Assembly: GCA_023417285.1 (NCBI GenBank)
Contig: JAEZFR010000491.1
Span: 1 to 7,992 of the forward strand
Direction: 5' to 3'
From: Bacillota bacterium
Lineage (GTDB): Bacteria > Bacillota > Clostridia > Acetivibrionales > DSM-1351
Length of the DNA: 7,992 nt
Both the position numbers and the translations under genes were made by a program. Under the pieces are notes generated by a model. The model was not told where the DNA came from. It worked only from the letters and a program-made list of their open reading frames with translations, and did no database searches. Shown here piece by piece: positions 1-6,575 of this stretch (position 1 is the stretch's first letter; each line of letters starts with the position of its first letter).

Positions 1-283
1 TCTTTGACTCACTAACGCAGTAATTATACTCTTTACCCTCAACATCGTCACGTACAGGTTCTATAAACCATGATAAGTCTTTTTTTACATATCCCCAAGA
101 TCGGAAGTTCTCTTTAACTGCAGCAACACCATTTTTAAATGAGTCTACACACATGTAGCAAGGGCTAATCAAAAAGCTTCCATCCTTCTTGACAAATCCC
201 CATTGGTCATAATATTGATTATCTCCTGTTTTGTGCTTATTTATCTTAACACAAGCAACGCCCTCGCTAAAATCCTTAGCGTC
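1..283 (-). pseudogene. Downstream, frame-shifted continuation of the WG-repeat gene (runs off the window)
   Basis: Read on the minus strand in the frame with codons at 283-281, 280-278 and so on, this stretch is open to the window edge. It reads D-A-K-D-F-S-E-G-V-A-C-V-K, then two further WG units with cores QWGFVKKDG and SWGYVKKD, and 'DSFKNGVAAVKE' between them. This is exactly the half-repeat missing from the end of the upstream frame (276-1136). Removing one T from the six-T run at 290-285 joins the frames as P-F-L-D-A-K-D-F-S-E-G with no gap. It has no start codon or ribosome binding site of its own, so it is the 3' part of the same gene. The cause may be a disabling mutation, a sequencing error in the homopolymer, or slippage-dependent expression; the sequence alone does not decide. 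The true 3' end lies outside the window. Confidence 0.8.
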
Positions 284-1136
284 CAAAAAATGGATACTCC
301 TTGCCACTCTCATCCTTGAACGACTTAATTATCTTGCCCTCTAAAGTTACATAGGAATATGTGTCCTGCTTTTTAACAACATTTTTATCTACAATAGCAT
401 CATGTTTTAAAAGAGCAACTCCTTCACTTGTACTGATTATTCTTCCTTCAACTGATAGTACCTTGCTATTAGAAAGAACTATAGAAAGCTTTCTTTTAAA
501 TGGTTCCTTTGTGACGTCCTCTTTATAGACACATAAAAAATCTCCATCTAAATAAGGCTCTCCATCGTACTCAGGCTTAATAATTTTACCCTCATTTGTT
601 ATCAATCCATATTTGGCATTTTGAACCATTACAGTGTTTACATTTGTGATAGCAGCACGATATCTGTCATTTGTATCTGCCCCTTTCAAGTAATACTGTG
701 TCTGGCTGATGTAATTCCCTTTTTTATTTATAGTTGCAGCCAGCATTTTATTATTTACAACAGCAAAGCCGTTTTTGAAATCATATGCTGCCAAAAACTT
801 TGGTGTGATTGCATAGGTGCCATCCGGTAAAATGTATCCCCATTGGCAGTTCTGTTTATCATCTGCGACAGCAGCCAAGCCCTCTGAAAATTTATGGGCA
901 TAAGAAAACTTTGGCTTGATAACCCATTTTCCTTTTGCATCTACATAGCCATATAATCCTTCATTTTTATCAAATTTTGGTGTTAAATCTATTTTAGTAA
1001 TGTTACTTGCTGCACTTGAACCCGTTTTCGTGCTCGATGTGCTCTGAGCAGAATACACGATACTATTTGAGCTCATTATTATACACGAAATTAATAGGAC
1101 TGATATAATTTTATTAATTGAAAATCGTTTATTCAC
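276..1136 (-). CDS. Exported WG-repeat protein, upstream part of a frameshifted gene
   Basis: This open frame encodes 286 residues of a secreted WG-repeat (WG_beta_rep/KWG type) protein of unknown function. I chose the GTG at 1136-1134 because GGAGGG (1147-1142) sits 5 bases before it and a signal peptide starts there: basic NKR, then a hydrophobic stretch to about residue 27, with cleavage likely after Y-S-A at 30. L-I-S-C at 15-18 also resembles a lipobox, so a lipoprotein is possible. A Ser/Thr-rich linker follows, then repeats with cores such as LYGYVDAKG, QWGYILPDG, KYGLITNEG and TYSYVTLEG, each followed by the usual 'kF..a..FseGlAvV' half. The frame ends abruptly at TAA (278-276) in mid-repeat, and the rest of the repeat appears in another frame. 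The gene starts 40 bases after the stop of the WG-repeat gene upstream, so the two probably share a transcript. The repeat family assignment is firm; the role is unknown. Confidence 0.85.
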   Translation of the reverse strand: MNKRFSINKIISVLLISCIIMSSNSIVYSAQSTSSTKTGSSAASNITKIDLTPKFDKNEGLYGYVDAKGKWVIKPKFSYAHKFSEGLAAVADDKQNCQWGYILPDGTYAITPKFLAAYDFKNGFAVVNNKMLAATINKKGNYISQTQYYLKGADTNDRYRAAITNVNTVMVQNAKYGLITNEGKIIKPEYDGEPYLDGDFLCVYKEDVTKEPFKRKLSIVLSNSKVLSVEGRIISTSEGVALLKHDAIVDKNVVKKQDTYSYVTLEGKIIKSFKDESGKEYPFFGR

Positions 1137-1176
1137 AGTAACCCTCCAATACAATATTATTAAATGAAAAGATATA

Positions 1177-3396
1177 TCATTTCCATGAAATTGTTCCGTC
1201 TTTAAAGACATCGCCCTGTTTGCCGTTCTTGTAAACGTACCCTTTTCCATTACTTAGCTTACTGGCATAATCAAGCTCAGGTTCTATAATCCAAGTTCCA
1301 TCTCTTCTGATATATCCCCAATAATACCTATTATCTTTGATGGAAATTGCTCTTACTGCTGCTATTCCATCCGAAAATTCAATATTTTTATTTTTTGCAG
1401 GGTCATTAATAATCTCTCCTGTGGATGTTATGCAACTATATTTCTGCCCTTTCCACACATTAGCCATTCCATTTACAAACTCTTCTACTCTGTCATAGGT
1501 TGGCTGAATTATGATTTTTCCTGTTTTATCAATAAAACCAAACTTTTTATCAATTCTAATGGGGGCAAGCTTTTTATCAAAGTTGAATGCACAATCAAAC
1601 TTCATTGGAATAACCAATTTTCCCTTTGTATCAATGTAACCCCATTTCCCACTTTCATCTTCAACTGCAGCAAGACCATTGCTAAAGGATTTGGCAGCAA
1701 AATATTTGCCCTTATCACCAAATGCAAAATTACCCTCTTTATCAATAAATCTAGCCTGATAATTATCACTTACATAGGCATACCCATCGCTAAAGTCCTC
1801 TCCCCAATCAAATATAAGGTTCATCAATTTTCCGTTCATATTAATATAAGTGATTTTTGAATTAGTCATAATCCTTCCCATACCGTCACTGAAAGGATTA
1901 CAATAATCAAAGGTATCTGTAGTTAGCTTTTGCCCATTCTTATTTACGTAGGTTTGCTTATTCTCCAATTTTATTATTCCATATCCATTTTTAAAGGAAA
2001 TTGGCGCATCAGAAGCTGGATTTATTACGGTTCCATCCTCCAAAACTAATCCCCACTTTTCATTCAATTTTGTATGATAATAGCTCTCCTTTTCATCCTT
2101 ATAAGACCCATCATAAATGGGGTTTACAAGATACTTATCATCTTTCTTTAGATATCCTACCTTACCATTTAGAGATATACGAGCAACACCATTTTCAAAA
2201 TCTCCTATGGTATCAAAATCCATTTTAAAGATAGGTTTGCCCTTTGAATCAATAATTAGCTCTTTACCATTCTTTTTAACTTTTGATGCTCCCTCTATGC
2301 TTGAATAAGGATACAAATATTCATATTCAGTGCTAAACTGGGATTCACCATTTTTATTTAAAATCTTTTTCTCACCGTTTAAAACTACCTGAATCTCATT
2401 ATCCAAGATATATACTTGGTCATATTTAGGTTCCGCTAAATATGTTCCATCAATTTTTAAAATACCCCACTTACCATTTTTCTTTACAGGAGCCATACCT
2501 TTCCAAAACGCTGAGGCTACCTCAAATTCTATTTTTGTGAGGAAATCACCTGTCGAATCTACGTATCCATAGAGATTATCTAATTTAACCTGCGTTGTTC
2601 CATCGTCAAATGCCCTAATTTCATCATACTTAAGCTCAAGTACATATTTACCATCTGCGCCTATAAGACCATGTTTGCCGTCTTTATCCACCTCACACAG
2701 CACGTTATCTATACCTTTGAAATATGAAATCCAATCGAACTGTGGCTCTATAATCTTGTCATTTAAAAGAATAATTCCATACTTTTCTTTACCATTTATC
2801 ATGCTACTAATCCTAAAGTAATTGCCCAGTGACATGATTGAATGATAAGATAAACCTATTATGTTGCCTGTCTTAATATTAATAAGTTGGTATTCTTTGT
2901 TTAGAGTAGTCATTACATATCCCTTTGATGTAAGACTATCAGAGGTGTCTATATGGTCATACTTTGGCTCTATAATAGTTCGTCCTTTATTATCAATTAA
3001 CCCGTATTTCATGGTATTACCCATCTTAAGCCCTACTATGGCTATGCCATTTTTCATAGGCGTTGCATAATCAAATTGTGGCTTAAAAAGAAAACTCCCA
3101 TTTGGTTTTATGTAGCCGTATTTCATGACTGAATAGTTCTTACCAATACCTACAACAGCCAATCCTTCAAAGAAATTTTTACACTCATCAAACTGTGGCT
3201 TTATTACAAGCTTTCCGTTTGAATTTATGTAGCCGTATTTATATACACCATCATACTTACCAATAATTGCATAGCCATTACAAAAGGAATAAGCATAATC
3301 TATTTCTTCACTGTATACATTAGTAGCTGCAATAACTCCTGTAACGTCCATACATAAAAGCAGCATAACCAAAGCGGTGGTTATTATTTTTTTCAC
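1177..3396 (-). CDS. Exported WG-repeat protein, about 20 repeat units
   Basis: This intact gene encodes 739 residues and starts at GTG (3396-3394), with GGAGG (3408-3404) 7 bases upstream. Residues 1-24 form a signal peptide: K-K, then a hydrophobic core with L-V-M-L-L-L, ending V-I-A-A. The rest is about 20 tandem units of 33-39 residues, each built as '(K)(W/Y)G(Y/L)I...G...(I)PxFD....F.nG.a.v'. The first three units (from about residue 44) and the units around residues 586-660 match best, for example KWGYIDTKGKLVI. Central units have lost the Trp-Gly (KKILNKNG, QTYVNKNG), which indicates old divergence rather than recent expansion. The repeats are predicted to be short beta-strand units. 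The protein should be exported and could bind a surface or ligand, but that is a guess. There is no anchor motif, and no catalytic domain was recognised. It is the first gene of a pair with the frameshifted paralogue, which starts 40 bases downstream. Confidence 0.93.
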   Translation of the reverse strand: MKKIITTALVMLLLCMDVTGVIAATNVYSEEIDYAYSFCNGYAIIGKYDGVYKYGYINSNGKLVIKPQFDECKNFFEGLAVVGIGKNYSVMKYGYIKPNGSFLFKPQFDYATPMKNGIAIVGLKMGNTMKYGLIDNKGRTIIEPKYDHIDTSDSLTSKGYVMTTLNKEYQLINIKTGNIIGLSYHSIMSLGNYFRISSMINGKEKYGIILLNDKIIEPQFDWISYFKGIDNVLCEVDKDGKHGLIGADGKYVLELKYDEIRAFDDGTTQVKLDNLYGYVDSTGDFLTKIEFEVASAFWKGMAPVKKNGKWGILKIDGTYLAEPKYDQVYILDNEIQVVLNGEKKILNKNGESQFSTEYEYLYPYSSIEGASKVKKNGKELIIDSKGKPIFKMDFDTIGDFENGVARISLNGKVGYLKKDDKYLVNPIYDGSYKDEKESYYHTKLNEKWGLVLEDGTVINPASDAPISFKNGYGIIKLENKQTYVNKNGQKLTTDTFDYCNPFSDGMGRIMTNSKITYINMNGKLMNLIFDWGEDFSDGYAYVSDNYQARFIDKEGNFAFGDKGKYFAAKSFSNGLAAVEDESGKWGYIDTKGKLVIPMKFDCAFNFDKKLAPIRIDKKFGFIDKTGKIIIQPTYDRVEEFVNGMANVWKGQKYSCITSTGEIINDPAKNKNIEFSDGIAAVRAISIKDNRYYWGYIRRDGTWIIEPELDYASKLSNGKGYVYKNGKQGDVFKDGTISWK

Positions 3397-3459
3397 GGTA
3401 CTACCTCCATATTAATAATTACCCCAAATTGCAAATTATTACATTTTTGGCTATGTATT

Positions 3460-3488
3460 ATTTTAGTCTAAAATGTATACTTAGTAAA
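3460..3488 (-). promoter_or_regulatory. Candidate sigma-A promoter for the WG-repeat gene pair
   Basis: On the minus strand, TTTACT (3488-3483) is followed by a 17-base spacer and TAAAAT (3465-3460). This leaves an untranslated leader of roughly 55-60 bases before the GTG at 3396. It is the best -35/-10 pair in the gap. A TATAAT further upstream (around 3515) lacks a convincing -35. Read by eye in AT-rich DNA, so moderate confidence. Confidence 0.5.
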
Positions 3489-3548
3489 TAAATTTTATTT
3501 GTAGGAAGACATTATAAAAACATACTTATACTTTAAATAACACAAAAT

Positions 3549-3593
3549 TAAAAAGTCACGTACACTACTTAGTAGCGCATACGTGACTTTTTA
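3549..3593. terminator. Long perfect inverted repeat, probable second or bidirectional terminator
   Basis: A perfect 14-base inverted repeat (TAAAAAGTCACGTA at 3549-3562 and its complement at 3580-3593) flanks a 17-base loop. The loop can itself pair CTAC (3565-3568) with GTAG (3572-3575). T-runs leave the hairpin on either strand (CTTTTTAATTTTG on minus, CTTTTTAATAAAA on plus). It lies just beyond the zinc-ribbon terminator and about 60 bases before the WG-gene promoter, so it probably acts as a backup terminator keeping these units apart. Confidence 0.65.
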
Positions 3594-3595
3594 AT

Positions 3596-3618
3596 AAAAA
3601 AAGAGAGCCTAAGCTCTC
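3596..3618 (-). terminator. Intrinsic terminator of the zinc-ribbon gene
   Basis: On the minus strand, GAGAGC-TTAG-GCTCTC (3618-3603) forms a 6-bp stem with a 4-base loop, followed directly by seven T (3602-3596). It begins 7 bases after the TAA of the zinc-ribbon gene, the classic position and form of a rho-independent terminator. Confidence 0.85.
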
Positions 3619-3625
3619 ATTTTAT

Positions 3626-3808
3626 TTACCATCTGTTGCCGTAACTTCTTCCGTTGTTTCTATTGTTATTTTGTTGCTTTCTTGCTTTTCTGCAGTCAGG
3701 ACATCTCTGTGGTTCATTCTCGAACCCTTTCTCCTTGTAGAAAGCCTGCTCATTTTCAGTAAAAGTGAATTGTGAATTACAATCCTTACAAGTAATAACT
3801 TTATCCAT
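3626..3808 (-). CDS. Small four-cysteine zinc-ribbon protein (zf-trcl / CxxC-CxxC type)
   Basis: A 60-residue protein starting MDKVITCKDC. AAGGAGG lies 9 bases before the ATG at 3808-3806. Two CxxC knuckles, C7/C10 and C36/C39 (the latter as R-C-P-D-C-R-K), are separated by 25 residues containing the aromatic-rich 'F-T-E-N-E-Q-A-F-Y-K-E-K-G-F'. This is the pattern of the 'probable zinc-ribbon domain' family found widely in Clostridia and related bacteria. The four cysteines should hold one zinc ion. Residues 40-60 form a basic Asn/Arg/Gly-rich tail (several N-N-R and G-R-S/G-N-R), probably disordered and suited to nucleic-acid contact, although no target is known. It is a single-gene unit with its own promoter-like site and strong terminator. 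A frame of similar extent overlapping it (3622-3813) is a shadow: only this frame shows the zinc knuckles and a well-placed ribosome binding site. Confidence 0.9.
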   Translation of the reverse strand: MDKVITCKDCNSQFTFTENEQAFYKEKGFENEPQRCPDCRKARKQQNNNRNNGRSYGNRW

Positions 3809-3922
3809 ATCAATATACCTCCTTAATTTATTTGGATCATATAAATCATAACTTTCTGTTCCAATAACTTAAAGAGAGTTGTAATCTAAAACTTAATCCA
3901 TGGTTATATATTTGAATAACTT

Positions 3923-3951
3923 ATCTTAACACATTAATTACAATATAGCAA
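3923..3951 (-). promoter_or_regulatory. Candidate extended -10 promoter for the zinc-ribbon gene
   Basis: On the minus strand, TTGCTA (3951-3946) and TAAGAT (3928-3923) are 17 bases apart, and TGT directly precedes the -10 (an extended -10 'TGn'). The start of transcription would be near 3916, giving a leader of about 105-110 bases, long for a 60-codon gene. No clear riboswitch fold was seen in that leader. Confidence 0.5.
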
Positions 3952-4080
3952 TTGATGTATTAAACTTTCTATAAAACTATTTCTGGCTTTTTCAGCTAAG
4001 GTATACAAATCCTTCTTCTGATCATACGTCAGGACAAGCTTTATCTCTGAAGTCGGCCATAGGAATCTTATAAAATCAAT
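3937..4080 (-). other. 48-codon open stretch in frame after the chemoreceptor stop; possible gene remnant
   Basis: Directly after the TAG (4083-4081) of the receptor gene, the same frame stays open for 48 codons to TAA at 3936-3934. The translation looks protein-like: 'IDFIRFLWPTSEIKLVLTYD', then 'QKKDLYTLAEKARNSFIESL', with an amphipathic-helix character. It has no ATG/GTG start with a ribosome binding site and was not recognised. Its 3' end overlaps the zinc-ribbon promoter candidate. It could be the tail of a decayed gene, a former C-terminal extension of the receptor cut by an amber codon, or chance. I see no terminator for the receptor gene in this interval. Confidence 0.35.
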
Positions 4081-6234
4081 CTAAAGAAGCTCATATGAAT
4101 TATTATTATCCATTATCTCAATGCGTGAGCTCATAAAATCACTTTCTAGACTTTTTTTGGTTACTAGCATATTATACATTTGGATAATGGGATCATGACC
4201 TTGTCCAAATGGATCATGGCTGATAGCTGCATAGACAATTCCTTTTTTTATATAATGAGCTATATCTTTGTTAAAGAAACAACTTATAACCAATGTTTTA
4301 CCTGTTTGTCCAAGCTCTTCTATAGCCTTTGCAGCTCCATATATCCCCATTCCAAGGACAAGCATTGCACGTATATTTCCGTTTTTGCTAAGAATCTCTT
4401 TTGTTAATGTATAGGAAAGGTCGATATTATCAGCACATTGTTCATGTGCCACTAACTTTATTCCTTTGTATTTTTTTAACTCTGCCAAAGTACTATCCCT
4501 CCCGAAGGTATCTTGTTCCCCTTCAAAAACTGCCACCTCACCTTTTCCATTCAAAGCTCTTGCTATTGTGCGGGCAGCCATCGCTCCAGACAAACTATCA
4601 TTTGGACCAAAGAAGGCAACACGTTTGGATTTCACTGGCAAATCAGCACAAAATAACATAACAGGTATACTTTTCTCATGAGCAGCCTCAATCAAATTAG
4701 CCAGCTCTGGGTCAAAACCTGGTACTATAATTCCACTTGCATCGCTTTTTATTGCGTTTATAAATGCTTCTCTAATCTTATTACCTACATCTTGCTCAAT
4801 ACCATAGTAGTCTATAATTACATTTTTCTTTGATAATTCCTTTTTTGCATATAATACACCGTTTCGTATAACATACCAAAACTCATTGTCTAGTGGGCTA
4901 ATGAAAACAATACGCAATTGCTTTTCGCTATTCATTTCAACAGGAACCACAGATGTATTAAACTTTTCTACTAGATTTTCAACTCCCATGAGCATAATTT
5001 TTAATGCTGAAGTACTTATGCTAATCTTTTGCAATTCATTTAATTCATCTTGTGTAACTGATGATACTCCCCTTGTTTTGTTTGAAATGTCTTCTGAAGC
5101 ATTATATAGCTGTTGACTCATTTGATTTATTTCGTGGGTACTCGAATTAATCAAATGCACCTCATTGTGAACCTTTTTAATATCCTTTTCAAGTACAATT
5201 GTACTATTCTCGATAATATCAAAAGACTGCTTAATGGATGTAAATATGTTTTTACTAATATCATAACTGTCAACACAATTATCAATACTATTGCCTACAT
5301 ATTCACTTCTATCTTGTATGCTTTGAAGTATGCTGCTAATTTTGCCAACACTTTCTTTAGTCGCTTTTGAAAGCAGATTCATTTCATGAGCTACTACTGT
5401 AAAGCCCTTCCCCGACTCCCCTGCTTTGACTGCTTCTACAGACGCATTAAGACCTAGCAGTTTAAGTTGTTCACTGGTTTTTGTTATGAATTTTCCAATT
5501 ACACCTATCTGATTTATGTCTGCATTTAGCTTCTTGATGTATTCTGAGGTAGTATTTAAATTATCAGAAATAACATTTACTTGTTGATAATACTCATCTA
5601 AATTCTTGACCCCTGATGCCGTTGCTTGTACTGAGTCCTCTACCGACTGCTCGACTTTTTCTACGCTCTGTGCGATATTCTCTATTCTTGTATTCACTTC
5701 ATAAATCTTAGACATAGTATCGCCCATGGATTTAGCTTGTTCTTCTGCTTTTTCAGCAACATTTCCCATACTAACAGCAATCTGCTCATTTCCTATGTAA
5801 CTTCTATCCATACTGCTAGATACATTATCGATAGCATCAGCAATGGTTATTATGTTTACTTTTGTTAAAGCAATAAATCTGAGTAGTTTATATTTCATAT
5901 CATTAAAAGCAACGGCGAGCATTTCTAGTCCAAAACTATCTTCCTTGCTTATGTCACTAATATTTAGTTCTCCTTTGGCCAGCAATTCTGCTTGGCTATT
6001 AACTGTATCAATTGATTTAAAAAGCTTGATTAATACTACCAACAGTGTCATGAATGCCAAGACTTCCAAAAACAAAACCGTGATAAGTATAATTTTTAAT
6101 GATGCGCCTGCTAAAAAACCTAAGAGCAAAGCTGAAAATGTAAGTGTAATAAATAAGAATAAAAAAAGTACTATAGAAAAAACAACTGCTTTTATGACGT
6201 TCTTACGTTGTAAATGATGCTTTGAATTATTCAT
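4081..6234 (-). CDS. Methyl-accepting chemotaxis-type receptor fused to a C-terminal sugar-binding (Peripla_BP_4-like) domain
   Basis: The start is the ATG at 6234, because GGAGG (6244-6240) lies 5 bases before it. The ATG four codons upstream (6246) contains that GGAGG within its own first codons and has only A/T before it. The product is 717 residues; positions here count from the upstream Met, so subtract 4. Two membrane helices (about 18-45 and 50-74) are joined by a loop of a few residues (G-A-S-L-K), with no sensory ectodomain. A HAMP-like linker (about 75-128) follows, then a long coiled-coil signalling domain (about 135-430) with its hairpin tip at 258-285 (L-G-L-N-A-S-V-E-A-V-K-A-G-E-S-G-K-G-F). 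Residues 443-715 form a full periplasmic-binding-protein fold of the ribose/xylose type: 'NEFWYVIRNGV', 'SGIIVPGFDPELANLIEAA', 'GPNDSLSGAMAARTIARAL', 'SHDPFGQGHDP'. No third membrane helix separates these domains, so the binding domain should be cytoplasmic. It probably senses an internal sugar or related small molecule and controls CheA through CheW. The gene is divergent from a sugar-ABC lipoprotein gene. Confidence 0.9.
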   Translation of the reverse strand: MNNSKHHLQRKNVIKAVVFSIVLFLFLFITLTFSALLLGFLAGASLKIILITVLFLEVLAFMTLLVVLIKLFKSIDTVNSQAELLAKGELNISDISKEDSFGLEMLAVAFNDMKYKLLRFIALTKVNIITIADAIDNVSSSMDRSYIGNEQIAVSMGNVAEKAEEQAKSMGDTMSKIYEVNTRIENIAQSVEKVEQSVEDSVQATASGVKNLDEYYQQVNVISDNLNTTSEYIKKLNADINQIGVIGKFITKTSEQLKLLGLNASVEAVKAGESGKGFTVVAHEMNLLSKATKESVGKISSILQSIQDRSEYVGNSIDNCVDSYDISKNIFTSIKQSFDIIENSTIVLEKDIKKVHNEVHLINSSTHEINQMSQQLYNASEDISNKTRGVSSVTQDELNELQKISISTSALKIMLMGVENLVEKFNTSVVPVEMNSEKQLRIVFISPLDNEFWYVIRNGVLYAKKELSKKNVIIDYYGIEQDVGNKIREAFINAIKSDASGIIVPGFDPELANLIEAAHEKSIPVMLFCADLPVKSKRVAFFGPNDSLSGAMAARTIARALNGKGEVAVFEGEQDTFGRDSTLAELKKYKGIKLVAHEQCADNIDLSYTLTKEILSKNGNIRAMLVLGMGIYGAAKAIEELGQTGKTLVISCFFNKDIAHYIKKGIVYAAISHDPFGQGHDPIIQMYNMLVTKKSLESDFMSSRIEIMDNNNSYELL

Positions 6235-6239
6235 AAGCG

Positions 6240-6244
6240 CCTCC
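6240..6244 (-). promoter_or_regulatory. Ribosome binding site that fixes the receptor start
   Basis: GGAGG on the minus strand, 5 bases (CGCTT) before the ATG at 6234. It overlaps codons 1-3 of the longer reading from 6246, which has no purine-rich site upstream, so the shorter start is preferred. Confidence 0.8.
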
Positions 6245-6320
6245 ATTTTTATAAAAAAATATTACTACTAACCAAAAACTATAATATACGCCATTAAAAA
6301 ACATTATTTGTAATTATTTT

Positions 6321-6349
6321 ACTATAATTTCAAAGGCATTTCACTACAA
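6321..6349 (-). promoter_or_regulatory. Candidate sigma-A promoter for the receptor gene
   Basis: On the minus strand, TTGTAG (6349-6344) is followed by exactly 17 bases and TATAGT (6326-6321). The leader would be about 80 bases. It lies inside the dyad at 6333-6364, whose one arm is in the spacer and whose other arm is just upstream of the -35. No sigma-D or sigma-54 type sequence was seen here. Confidence 0.45.
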
Positions 6350-6364
6350 TTTTTAAAATGCCTT
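6333..6364. repeat. Perfect 9-bp dyad overlapping the receptor promoter; operator-like
   Basis: AAGGCATTT (6333-6341) and AAATGCCTT (6356-6364) are a perfect inverted repeat around a 14-base AT-rich centre. Neither side has a proper T-run, so a terminator is unlikely. The centre-to-centre spacing of the arms is 23 bases, about two helical turns, and the dyad covers the -35 region of the receptor promoter candidate, as expected of a repressor or activator site. The regulator is unknown and not encoded in the window. Confidence 0.5.
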
Positions 6365-6399
6365 CCTCCTAGACAACTTCAAACTAGATTGATAAATAT

Positions 6400-6457
6400 T
6401 TGTTGTTCAATATTGTTTTATGATGGATTATTTTGAATATGCAATATAATACAACAA
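6400..6457. repeat. Imperfect 16-bp inverted repeat
   Basis: TTGTTGTTCAATATTG (6400-6415) and CAATATAATACAACAA (6442-6457) pair at 13 of 16 positions, with three mismatches together in the middle and a 26-base spacer. The right arm contains a TATAAT. It may be a protein-binding dyad in the shared control region, but the composition is AT-rich and chance is possible. Confidence 0.35.
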
Positions 6458-6500
6458 CAAAATATCATAGAATTTAGAAATAAAAGCGAGTTCACAAAAT

Positions 6501-6575
6501 ATAGGACATATTTTTCTATGGAATGTATTTTTTTGTGTTCATTTTTGCAGTATGCACATTGTCAATATGTTCTAT
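6501..6575. repeat. 12-bp inverted repeat in the probable leader or promoter region of the lipoprotein gene
   Basis: ATAGGACATATT (6501-6512) and AATATGTTCTAT (6564-6575) are complementary at 11 of 12 positions, with the remaining pair a G-U in RNA. The 51-base interval between them contains another TTCTATG copy. Together with CATAGAA at 6466-6472 these offer competing pairings. The role is unknown. Confidence 0.35.

Noticed and set aside
1137..1250. N-terminal extension of the second WG-repeat protein to an ATG at 1250
   Set aside because: It overlaps the 3' end of the intact upstream gene, has no ribosome binding site, and would place 38 non-signal residues before a clear signal peptide. 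The GTG at 1136 with GGAGGG is far better.
1177..3396. DNA-level tandem repeat or CRISPR-like array
   Set aside because: The repeats are in the protein only. The DNA of the units is too diverged and the unit lengths vary, so there is no CRISPR or recent tandem duplication.
3622..3813. 63-codon frame overlapping the zinc-ribbon gene
   Set aside because: It is a shifted reading of the same DNA. The frame at 3626-3808 has the CxxC pairs and correct ribosome binding site spacing.
5843..6217. 124-codon plus-strand frame
   Set aside because: It is antisense to the membrane and linker part of the receptor, with no ribosome binding site and no recognisable product. The other plus-strand frames inside the receptor and the WG gene are rejected for the same reason.
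6235..6246. Receptor start at the ATG at 6246
   Set aside because: Only A/T lies upstream, and the ribosome binding site for the next ATG falls inside these codons.
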